The translations under genes were made by a program, and so were the position numbers. From Helicobacteraceae bacterium (GTDB taxonomy: Bacteria > Campylobacterota > Campylobacteria > Campylobacterales > Sulfurimonadaceae): a DNA stretch of 6,752 nucleotides. The stretch lies in assembly GCA_030642185.1 (NCBI GenBank), contig DAOWOG010000066.1:1-6752 (forward strand). The letters are read 5' to 3'. Below the pieces are notes generated by a model. The model was not told the DNA's origin. It saw only the letters and a program-made list of their open reading frames with translations, and ran no database searches. Shown here in pieces: positions 1 to 4,666 of the stretch. The number at the start of each line of letters is the position of its first letter. The first letter of the stretch is position 1.

Positions 1-1386
1 CTTTTTCCATTACGCGATGAGATCGGTTATGTTGGGGAAAAGACTTTGAAGAACAAGGAACATTTTGGTGAAAACTCTCTGTTTGTCGGTATTTCCGAGA
101 AAAAAGGAGAGTGTTTCGGTGTGACGAGTTTTTCGCTTGAAACCGTACCTGAAAATGCTGTGATAAAATCAGCACGTATCTCTTACTATCCGATGAACCG
201 GGTGTCGGTACAGGTTGAGCGTTTCGGTGAATGGCGGGTAGGTTTGATGGATGAGCGTACGGTTGAGAATTTAGCCAGTTATGATGAAATCAAACAGGCA
301 AAAATGCTCGGCTACATCGGTAAAGGAACCGGATCGCACCAGCTTTCACAGGGAATCTGGCGTACATATGAATTTGCAAAACAAGAGCGTAATCTACTTC
401 AGGAAGCACTTAAACGCCGTAAGGTGGTCTTTCGCATGGAAGGACCGACCACGCTGCCTCTTGATCGTTCATCACAGATGATGCAGTGGGATATAGGGTA
501 TGGAAAATTCAGCGGCGGATTGACATTTCGTCCAAAACTGGAGATTATTTACGCGCTTGAAGAGGCAAAACTTGAACTGCATTCACAGCGTGAATTTACT
601 GTGTCAAAAAGCGGCGTTAAGGATGAAAGCCTGGTAGCCGGTTTCGATAATAACGGAGCACGTATTTACGGCTGCATCGAATTTGACATGACACAGATAC
701 CGGATATAGAAAAAACAGTGATTTCGGATACGTATCTTGAACTTGAAGTACAGCGTATTGATTCCGATCCGGTTTTACGGTTTCACATCGAAATGGTCAA
801 AACAAGAGATGGCGAGACGAAAGGATATGATAAGATCCAAACCCGTGAAGTTGTTGAGCGTATCGGGTATGACGTCAGTATCGCGGATCTCAATGCAGCA
901 AAACTGCAGCGGTTCGTATTTGACCGTTTGACGGTCAAGGAGATGGTCGAGTCGATTAAGGCTCATGAAAAACTTCTGTTTGTCATTTATGCTTCATCCG
1001 AGAAAGCTTTCAGCAAATCGCAGTCGGTCAACTGGCTGGACAGCAAACGAAGTGTACGCCCGCGTTTGATTCTCAACTATATCAAAAAACGTCGTTATGG
1101 TGTAGACAAGGTTGAGAATCTCAGTACGAGTATTGAAAATGGAATGATCCGCCTGGACTGGAACAATCCGAAAGACGAGGCTTTTTCCGGTGTGATCGTA
1201 GTAAAAAATGCATTTCACATCCCTTGTACACCGTATGACGGACAGAAACTCTATGGCGGAAGAGACAGCTACACCTATGATAATTTCGGTGATAAAGATG
1301 CAACCAAGTATTATGCAGTCTTTGCTTATGACGATGTTCCAAATTTTTCCGATCCGGCAATTCTTACGTATAGTGAAGAAGACTAA
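1..1386 (+). CDS. DNRLRE/CBM96-like tandem-domain protein with C-terminal FN3-like domain (5' partial)
   Basis: The frame is open from the first base of the window, so the gene starts upstream. A TTG at 46 has a GGGG stretch before it, but the residues encoded ahead of it (RDEIGYVGEKT...) fit the beginning of a DNRLRE domain, so I do not take it as the start. Residues are counted here from that TTG. Domain 1 covers about the window start to 170 and domain 2 about 175-348. Each has the family pattern of an F-x-[LM] strand followed by 'IP' or 'VP' and 'V/I-x-S-A/D' (VTSFSLETVPENAVIKSARI; IEFDMTQIP...VISDTYLEL), and each ends in a matching RPKLEIIY or RPRLILNY strand. Residues 355-446 look like a fibronectin-III fold (LDWNNPKDEAFSGV, then YYAVFAYDD). 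Domains of this kind bind carbohydrate or build extracellular and stalk structures; the ligand here is unknown. Any signal peptide would be outside the window. The stop overlaps the next ATG by one base, so the two genes form an operon. Confidence 0.75.
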   Translation, partial: LFPLRDEIGYVGEKTLKNKEHFGENSLFVGISEKKGECFGVTSFSLETVPENAVIKSARISYYPMNRVSVQVERFGEWRVGLMDERTVENLASYDEIKQAKMLGYIGKGTGSHQLSQGIWRTYEFAKQERNLLQEALKRRKVVFRMEGPTTLPLDRSSQMMQWDIGYGKFSGGLTFRPKLEIIYALEEAKLELHSQREFTVSKSGVKDESLVAGFDNNGARIYGCIEFDMTQIPDIEKTVISDTYLELEVQRIDSDPVLRFHIEMVKTRDGETKGYDKIQTREVVERIGYDVSIADLNAAKLQRFVFDRLTVKEMVESIKAHEKLLFVIYASSEKAFSKSQSVNWLDSKRSVRPRLILNYIKKRRYGVDKVENLSTSIENGMIRLDWNNPKDEAFSGVIVVKNAFHIPCTPYDGQKLYGGRDSYTYDNFGDKDATKYYAVFAYDDVPNFSDPAILTYSEED

Positions 1387-1718
1387 TGCTTGATGTTGTT
1401 TTTGTTGCTTCGGTCTTTGTCTTTATACTGGCAATCTTTAAATCACTTTTTGAGACGAATGCCTTTTTAAAACAACTGGAAAATGCACATCATCAGATTT
1501 GGCAAACACTGGGCAGTCCGCGCTGGCGTATCCATTTTGGCGATACCGGTTTTCGTGAGGCAATTAAGCAGATACGCTCACATAAATTTGCCTCTTTGAA
1601 TGATCCGATACTTGAGGAGTGTTACAAGGCAATGAAGCGGGCAGAACGAACGGGTTATGCTGCAGCTGCGGTTGCAATGGGAGCAGTACTGTTTCAGGCA
1701 ATCAGTGTTTCTTACTAA
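1386..1718 (+). CDS. Two-TM small membrane protein, UspB-like
   Basis: A 110-residue protein with a hydrophobic segment at each end (about residues 3-18 and 91-108) and a charged loop between them. The loop carries HHQIWQTLGSPRW near residue 35, then FREAIKQIRSHKFASLNDPILEECYKAMKR in outline, i.e. an 'F..I.......L.D..L...C...R' pattern. The length, two-end membrane topology and the W-x-x-L-G-x-P and L-x-D-P positions resemble UspB (111 residues in E. coli, a stress-linked inner membrane protein of unknown mechanism). This is recognition by pattern, not an alignment, so the family call is tentative. The ATG overlaps the upstream stop as TAATG and has only a weak purine stretch before it (GAAGAAGAC), which suggests translation coupled to the upstream DNRLRE gene. 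No other start codon upstream in this frame is needed. Confidence 0.6.
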   Translation: MLDVVFVASVFVFILAIFKSLFETNAFLKQLENAHHQIWQTLGSPRWRIHFGDTGFREAIKQIRSHKFASLNDPILEECYKAMKRAERTGYAAAAVAMGAVLFQAISVSY

Positions 1719-1764
1719 ATGAAATAAAAACTGAGGGTTTTGGGAAGTGTGCGGATGTCAATAA

Positions 1765-1790
1765 CTTTCTCTCCCAAGCGGGAGAGAAAG
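1765..1790. terminator. Perfect 11-bp hairpin between convergent genes (probable bidirectional terminator)
   Basis: CTTTCTCTCCC pairs exactly with GGGAGAGAAAG around the loop AAGC. It sits 46 bases after the UspB-like stop and 9 bases beyond the stop of the convergent phasin-like gene. The position suits termination from both sides. Neither strand has a clean T tract right after the stem (the + strand continues ACGTAAAAATTACG, the - strand TTATTGAC), so it is not a textbook intrinsic terminator; it may instead act as a transcript-end stabiliser. The remaining bases of the 81-base gap hold nothing else that I can see. Confidence 0.6.
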
Positions 1791-1799
1791 ACGTAAAAA

Positions 1800-2507
1800 T
1801 TACGCTTCTTTTTTTGTCTCTTCTTTCGTCGCTTCTTTTTTAGAAACGACATTTGAAACAGTATCAGATACTTTATGAAACATATTTTCTGCACTGTCTT
1901 TCATCATAAGAAGTGGAGAACATGCGATAGTAAAACATACTGACGTTGCTTCACCGACATATCCGGCTGCATTTTCATTGATGATGCTTTCAAGTTTAAG
2001 GTCAGCTACCAGCTTTTTACCTTTTTCATTTCCTGATTTACGTGCTTCGTCGAAAGTTGACTCAACAGATGCAACAGTATCGGTTACTGCAGTTTTACCG
2101 CTGTTGATAGCTTCGCTGACAGTCTCTTCGATACTTGCAACGGCTTCTTTTACTGTGTCAAGGTTTGCACTCTTAATGATCACTGTAACAGAAGTTTCAA
2201 CTTTCTCAGCACCTTCTTTGACAAGGTTTGTTGCGTTTTCGATCGTTCCTGTTACTGCACTGGCAGCAGCATCAATACTCTTGCTGAAAAGGTTTTCGCT
2301 CGCTTCTGCTTTAGGAGCTTCTTTTTTAGCTTCAGTTTTTTTAGGAGCCTCTTTTTTAGCTGCTGCTTTTGGAGCCGCTTTTGCCGCTGTTTTAGGAGCT
2401 GCTGTTTTAGGAGCCGCAGTTTTCGGAGCCGATTTTGCCGCTGTTTTAGGTGCAGCTGTCTTTGCTGTAGTTGTTTCTGTTTTAGAAGTCTGTGTAGTTT
2501 CTGCCAT
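1800..2507 (-). CDS. Phasin-like protein with Lys/Ala/Pro-rich H1-like N-terminal tail and 22-residue amphipathic repeats
   Basis: A 235-residue protein with no signal peptide. Residues 1-15 are Thr-rich. Residues 16-69 are a low-complexity basic tail of KTAAPKTAA and KKEAPK units, like the tails of histone H1 or AlgP-type proteins. Residues 75-175 are predicted amphipathic helix and hold three related units beginning at V96, V119 and V141 (VKEGAEKVETSV, VKEAVASIEETV, VTDTVASVESTF), each closing with KSAN, NSGK or KSGN. A mildly hydrophobic stretch (VCFTIACSPLLMM, 190-202) follows, then a Lys/Glu-rich end. This resembles phasins and other 11/22-mer helical proteins that coat lipid or polyester surfaces, while the tail suggests nucleic-acid or polyanion binding. 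Function is not assigned. Start: ATG at 2507 with AAGGA six bases upstream. Abundant Ala, Lys and Glu codons and a dedicated promoter suggest good expression. Confidence 0.85.
   Translation of the reverse strand: MAETTQTSKTETTTAKTAAPKTAAKSAPKTAAPKTAAPKTAAKAAPKAAAKKEAPKKTEAKKEAPKAEASENLFSKSIDAAASAVTGTIENATNLVKEGAEKVETSVTVIIKSANLDTVKEAVASIEETVSEAINSGKTAVTDTVASVESTFDEARKSGNEKGKKLVADLKLESIINENAAGYVGEATSVCFTIACSPLLMMKDSAENMFHKVSDTVSNVVSKKEATKEETKKEA
2301..2462 (-). repeat. Degenerate in-gene repeat encoding the KTAAPK/KKEAPK tail
   Basis: Short degenerate units built around GCTGCTGTTTTAGGAGC-type sequence (read on +) recur through this stretch and encode residues 16-69 of the phasin-like protein. 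Near-identical copies such as TTTTAGGAGC occur several times (for example near 2340, 2390 and 2405). Such tracts can expand or contract by slippage in whole codon units, so tail length may differ between strains. It also produces a long but meaningless open frame on the opposite strand. Confidence 0.7.
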
Positions 2508-2513
2508 AAAAAA

Positions 2514-2518
2514 TCCTT
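2514..2518 (-). promoter_or_regulatory. Ribosome binding site of the phasin-like gene
   Basis: On the - strand AAGGA is followed by six T residues and then ATG at 2507. This spacing is good and fixes the start codon. Confidence 0.75.
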
Positions 2519-2572
2519 GATTTAAAATATAAAATAGTTTTTGAGTTTGATGATTTCCATCAACTGAATGGA

Positions 2573-2578
2573 ATTATA
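2573..2578 (-). promoter_or_regulatory. Candidate -10 element (TATAAT) for the phasin-like gene
   Basis: A consensus TATAAT on the - strand predicts a transcript start near 2566 and a leader of about 60 bases. No good TTGACA lies 16-18 bases upstream, but the upstream sequence is very AT-rich, as is usual for sigma-70 promoters in Campylobacterota, where the -35 box is poorly conserved. An inverted repeat TTCCAT-N7-ATGGAA (2555-2573) lies just over the predicted start and touches the -10 box by one base. It could be an operator, though six-base arms are short in AT-rich DNA. Confidence 0.5.
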
Positions 2579-2718
2579 ATTGATTTTATATTAACTTTTA
2601 CTTATGCCAAATATAATAATTGTTTATGTGAAAAATGTGATGGTGCAAAAAGGCCAAATTTACCCTTTCATTTTCAATAGATACTGCCCATTTTCATGTA
2701 TTTAGCCGGCGGAGTAAT

Positions 2719-2808
2719 ATGACAGAGAGCAGAGCATTCACGAGCGGTGAAATCACCTGTCGCATCAAAGCTGACTTTTTACAACGAGAATGGAAATGTT
2801 TCAGTTAA
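2719..2808 (+). CDS. Candidate 29-residue small ORF (uncertain)
   Basis: ATG at 2719 is preceded by GGCGGAG four bases upstream and reads MTESRAFTSGEITCRIKADF..., ending with TAA at 2806-2808. It overlaps the last eight bases of the convergent hydrolase gene. It lies in a block of about 50% GC (2701-2760 by hand count) next to an 18-20% GC promoter region, which is why I list it. A TATAAT at 2612-2617 on the + strand could drive it, but it lacks a -35 box. I recognise no family. A 23-residue frame on the opposite strand (2694-2765, MRQVISPLVNALLSVILL...) overlaps it and is equally unproven. The block may instead be a structured RNA or a gene remnant. The rest of the 293-base gap is AT-rich promoter DNA. 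Confidence 0.2.
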   Translation: MTESRAFTSGEITCRIKADFLQREWKCFS

Positions 2809-3793
2809 ACTGAGCATGGGCAGTTTTTAAATAGTCCGTAATCCGATTTTCCAGCCAATACTTCGGCCTGATAAAGCTTCCGCCAACAAATCCGACATGC
2901 CCGCCGTGCGGGGAAAGTTCTATCTTGACATGAGAAGAGAGCTCTTTTTTGTCCGGTAAGATTTCAGGTGTCATAAACGGATCATCCAAAGCCTGGATGA
3001 TAAGGGTGTCTGTGGTTATATCTTTTAGAAACTGTTTTGCACTTGATTGTTGATAATACTCGGAAGCAGAGGTGAACCCATGGATGGGCGCCGTATAAAC
3101 ATCATCAAATTCCCAGAAATTTTTGAGTTTTTTGACACGGTTTTCATCAATGCCTATGAAGGCGTGCATAGGATGATGTGTATATTTTTCAAGCAATGAA
3201 TTCCTGAGGTTTTTCATGAGATGATTTTGATACAATCTGGAAAACCCGCTGTTCATTCGATCAGCACACACTTCGAGCTGCATCGGTGCGGACACCGAGA
3301 CGGCAGCCGTTATCGGAGATGCATCACTCCATTCTCCCAGGAGTTTCAAAAGCATATTGCCGCCTAACGAGTAGCCGATTGCAAAGAGCGGATGTTTCGG
3401 ATAGCGCTTTACCAGGCTCTCAATCCACATTTTGGCATCGCCGGTATCGCCGCTATGATAGGAACGAGGCAAACGGTTTATTTTACCGGAACAGCCTCGA
3501 AAGTGCATTAAAACCGAGCTGAATCCTTCAGACCCGAGTGTATTCATCATGCCCTGAATATAGGGTGACAAGTAGGAACCCTCAAGACCATGAAAAAGCA
3601 CTACGATGGGTTTTGTACTGTCCTGATGAGGTTTACGGTGCCAAAAACACTCTACAAAATCGCCGTCACTTAGTTCAAATCGTTCAATCTCTATTTCAGG
3701 CTGCGGCTGTTTTCTGAACAGGGCAGGAAAGAGGGTCTGCAAGTGAGCGTTTCCAAGTCCAAAAGCAGGTCGAAACGGTTTATGTTTTTTCAA
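2801..3793 (-). CDS. YheT-family alpha/beta hydrolase (COG0429)
   Basis: A 330-residue cytoplasmic protein, the usual length for the YheT/COG0429 hydrolases, whose natural substrate is largely unknown (esters or thioesters are presumed). Family signatures are seen in order: FRPAFGLGNAHLQTLFP (7-23); VVLFHGLEGSYLSPY with the oxyanion region (64-78); HFRGCSG (97-103); RLPRSYHSGDTGD (107-119); the nucleophile elbow GYSLGG with Ser142; ALDDPFM with the catalytic acid Asp270 or Asp271; and HGGHVGF with the probable catalytic His299. The triad is complete and there is no truncation. Start: TTG at 3793, with AAGGAG seven bases upstream. An in-frame TGA lies just before the Shine-Dalgarno sequence and the next in-frame Met is around residue 82, so TTG is the only workable start. 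The toxin gene ends 40 bases upstream on the same strand with no terminator between them, so co-transcription is possible. No terminator is visible after its stop. Confidence 0.92.
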   Translation of the reverse strand: MKKHKPFRPAFGLGNAHLQTLFPALFRKQPQPEIEIERFELSDGDFVECFWHRKPHQDSTKPIVVLFHGLEGSYLSPYIQGMMNTLGSEGFSSVLMHFRGCSGKINRLPRSYHSGDTGDAKMWIESLVKRYPKHPLFAIGYSLGGNMLLKLLGEWSDASPITAAVSVSAPMQLEVCADRMNSGFSRLYQNHLMKNLRNSLLEKYTHHPMHAFIGIDENRVKKLKNFWEFDDVYTAPIHGFTSASEYYQQSSAKQFLKDITTDTLIIQALDDPFMTPEILPDKKELSSHVKIELSPHGGHVGFVGGSFIRPKYWLENRITDYLKTAHAQFN

Positions 3794-3802
3794 TCGTTTT
3801 CT

Positions 3803-3808
3803 CCTTCA
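3803..3808 (-). promoter_or_regulatory. Ribosome binding site fixing the TTG start of the hydrolase
   Basis: The - strand reads GATGAAGGAGAAAACGATTG. The GAAGGAG core is the strongest Shine-Dalgarno sequence in the window and stands about seven bases before TTG. An ATG overlapping this site opens only a nine-codon frame (MKEKTIEKT, then stop), out of frame with the hydrolase, so I read the site as serving the TTG. Confidence 0.75.
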
Positions 3809-3833
3809 TCAATATGGTGAATGCAACAGATTC

Positions 3834-4286
3834 CTAGGAAAAATAGTCTATACAATAATCCAATGAAATCACTTTAACAGAAAACTGTTTTTTGATCGCT
3901 TGACAGAAATGATTGTCGCTTGTAAGGATGTACCCGCATCTGTTTTTGTCTGCCAGGTACAGTTGCATACAGTCTTCATAGTCGATTTTTAAATGATGTT
4001 CTTTCAGTGTTTGCATCATTGAATTATTTAGCGCGACAAAGTCGCTATTATCTGCTGATAAAACAGTTACTTCCTGCACAATAAACTCTATGTTCCTGAC
4101 ACAGCCTTCCAAATCAAGTTTTTTTTGTAAAAAATAGGAGATAGTACTGATAATATCACTGCTTGTATAGAGGCGTATATTGTGATCTAAAAATGACATC
4201 AAACATGATTTTGCCTGAGTGTGGCGTTCTCTTTTAATATCAAAAATATCCAAAAAAAAGTTGGTATCTAAAAAGACACTATTCAT
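3834..4286 (-). CDS. PIN-domain toxin, VapC-like
   Basis: A 150-residue single PIN domain, probably a Mg-dependent ribonuclease acting on RNA and held in check by the antitoxin encoded just upstream. Numbering is from ATG at 4286. FLDTNFFLD holds the first acidic residue, Asp7. TSSDIISTISYFL (41-53) is where many VapCs have a Glu; here Asp44 is the only acidic residue. KIDYEDCMQ holds Asp102, Glu104 and Asp105, and ILTSDNHF holds Asp124. The set matches PIN families in which SxD replaces the usual Glu, so activity is likely. A TTG at 4295 would add three residues (MHD), but ATG is preferred: it overlaps the antitoxin stop by eight bases, and neither start has a strong ribosome site, which points to translational coupling. 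Hand counts over 3961-4260 give about 30-38% GC, against about 47-52% in sampled lines of the DUF445 gene, consistent with acquisition by transfer. Confidence 0.85.
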   Translation of the reverse strand: MNSVFLDTNFFLDIFDIKRERHTQAKSCLMSFLDHNIRLYTSSDIISTISYFLQKKLDLEGCVRNIEFIVQEVTVLSADNSDFVALNNSMMQTLKEHHLKIDYEDCMQLYLADKNRCGYILTSDNHFCQAIKKQFSVKVISLDYCIDYFS

Positions 4287-4545
4287 ATCGTGCAAGTCTT
4301 TCGGCTCTCAATTGCTCTTTGGTGATCTCATCGGCATCAGTGCTATCTATGATACCGACGATATTGAGCAAATTTGTTCTTTTCTCTTTTTTAACGCCTA
4401 TCAGTTTTTCTATGAAGGACTTATAAGAGCTATCCAAAAAATAACCTTTTGTTTTATGGCGCTTTTTATCAATGATCTCAACGATATCAAAACCATCCAG
4501 TTTGTGTAGATTTCTTTGAATTTCAGAAATCGAAATCGTTTGCAT
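4279..4545 (-). CDS. Antitoxin of the PIN toxin, Phd/YefM-like
   Basis: An 88-residue protein. The N-terminal part (ISISEIQRNLHKL, then VEIIDKKRHKTKGYFL) has the Phd/YefM pattern: a helix with the 'S..E...NL..L' spacing followed by strands around a basic turn. This part would bind DNA as a dimer. The C-terminal ITKEQLRAERLARYE is the kind of charged helix that wraps around a PIN toxin. Start: an ATG at 4560 would add five residues (MKRIN) but has no ribosome site and would lie only about eight bases from the predicted transcript start. The ATG at 4545 has AAAAGGA five bases upstream and is chosen here. The gene comes first and overlaps the toxin, the usual order for type II modules, allowing antitoxin excess and autoregulation. 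The family call is by pattern and could be another small antitoxin class. Confidence 0.78.
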   Translation of the reverse strand: MQTISISEIQRNLHKLDGFDIVEIIDKKRHKTKGYFLDSSYKSFIEKLIGVKKEKRTNLLNIVGIIDSTDADEITKEQLRAERLARYE

Positions 4546-4556
4546 ATTTATCCTTT

Positions 4557-4582
4557 TCATATATCATATTTATATTATATGA
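4557..4582. promoter_or_regulatory. Candidate operator: TCATAT direct and inverted repeats over the toxin-antitoxin promoter
   Basis: TCATAT occurs at 4557 and again seven bases later at 4564, and its inverse ATATGA is at 4577-4582. The last two form a dyad TCATAT-N7-ATATGA that covers the -10 box. Repeated short palindromic half-sites across the start of transcription are what Phd/YefM antitoxins and their toxin complexes bind for autorepression. The AT-rich setting makes chance repeats possible. Confidence 0.5.
4574..4579 (-). promoter_or_regulatory. -10 element (TATAAT) of the toxin-antitoxin operon
   Basis: TATAAT on the - strand, with an AT-rich upstream region and no clear -35 box. It predicts transcription from about 4567 and a leader of about 22 bases before the antitoxin ATG at 4545. 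Confidence 0.6.
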
Positions 4583-4620
4583 AAATAGATTTAAAATTTT
4601 ATAAACTAAAATAGATGGGT

Positions 4621-4649
4621 CGGCGTTGAAAATGCATTTTTGAACAGCG
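4621..4649. repeat. Dyad around a perfect AAAATGCATTTT palindrome
   Basis: A perfect 12-base palindrome at 4629-4640 is flanked by GTT (4625-4627) and AAC (4643-4645), with one mismatch and one bulge, giving an imperfect dyad of about 29 bases. It lies 18 bases downstream of the DUF445 stop and upstream of the toxin-antitoxin promoter. It may end DUF445 transcription or be a protein site; there is no T tract directly after it. A second small inverted repeat (GTCAA-N7-TTGAC, 4649-4665) separates it from the DUF445 stop. The rest of this 121-base gap is the toxin-antitoxin promoter. Confidence 0.4.
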
Positions 4650-4666
4650 TCAAATCTCAATTGACA

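Noticed and set aside
46..48. TTG as the start of the first + gene
   Set aside because: A GGGG stretch precedes it, but the in-frame upstream residues fit the beginning of the DNRLRE domain and there is no stop before the window edge.
2301..2462. CRISPR-like or other spaced repeat array
   Set aside because: The repeats are short, in frame, without unique spacers, and are explained by the coded KTAAPK tail.
1978..2520. 180-codon open frame on +, Ala/Val/Leu-rich
   Set aside because: It is the complement of the repetitive phasin-like gene. The Ala/Gly/Phe pattern mirrors the Lys/Ala/Pro repeats, and it runs over the ribosome site and start of the real gene.
2612..2617. TATAAT on + as a firm promoter
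   Set aside because: The surrounding DNA is under 20% GC, so the hexamer is likely by chance, and it has no -35 box. It is kept only as a note on the small-ORF candidate.
3799..3818. Nine-codon leader peptide frame (MKEKTIEKT) overlapping the hydrolase ribosome site
   Set aside because: It has no ribosome site of its own and the ATG falls inside the spacing region by chance; there are no regulatory codons or attenuator structure.
4219..4509. 96-codon open frame on + across the toxin-antitoxin overlap
   Set aside because: It is antisense to two well-supported, family-matching genes, has an ordinary low-complexity composition and no clear ribosome site.
4546..4560. ATG at 4560 as the antitoxin start
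   Set aside because: It has no ribosome site and is too near the predicted transcript start. The ATG at 4545 has a good AGGA site.
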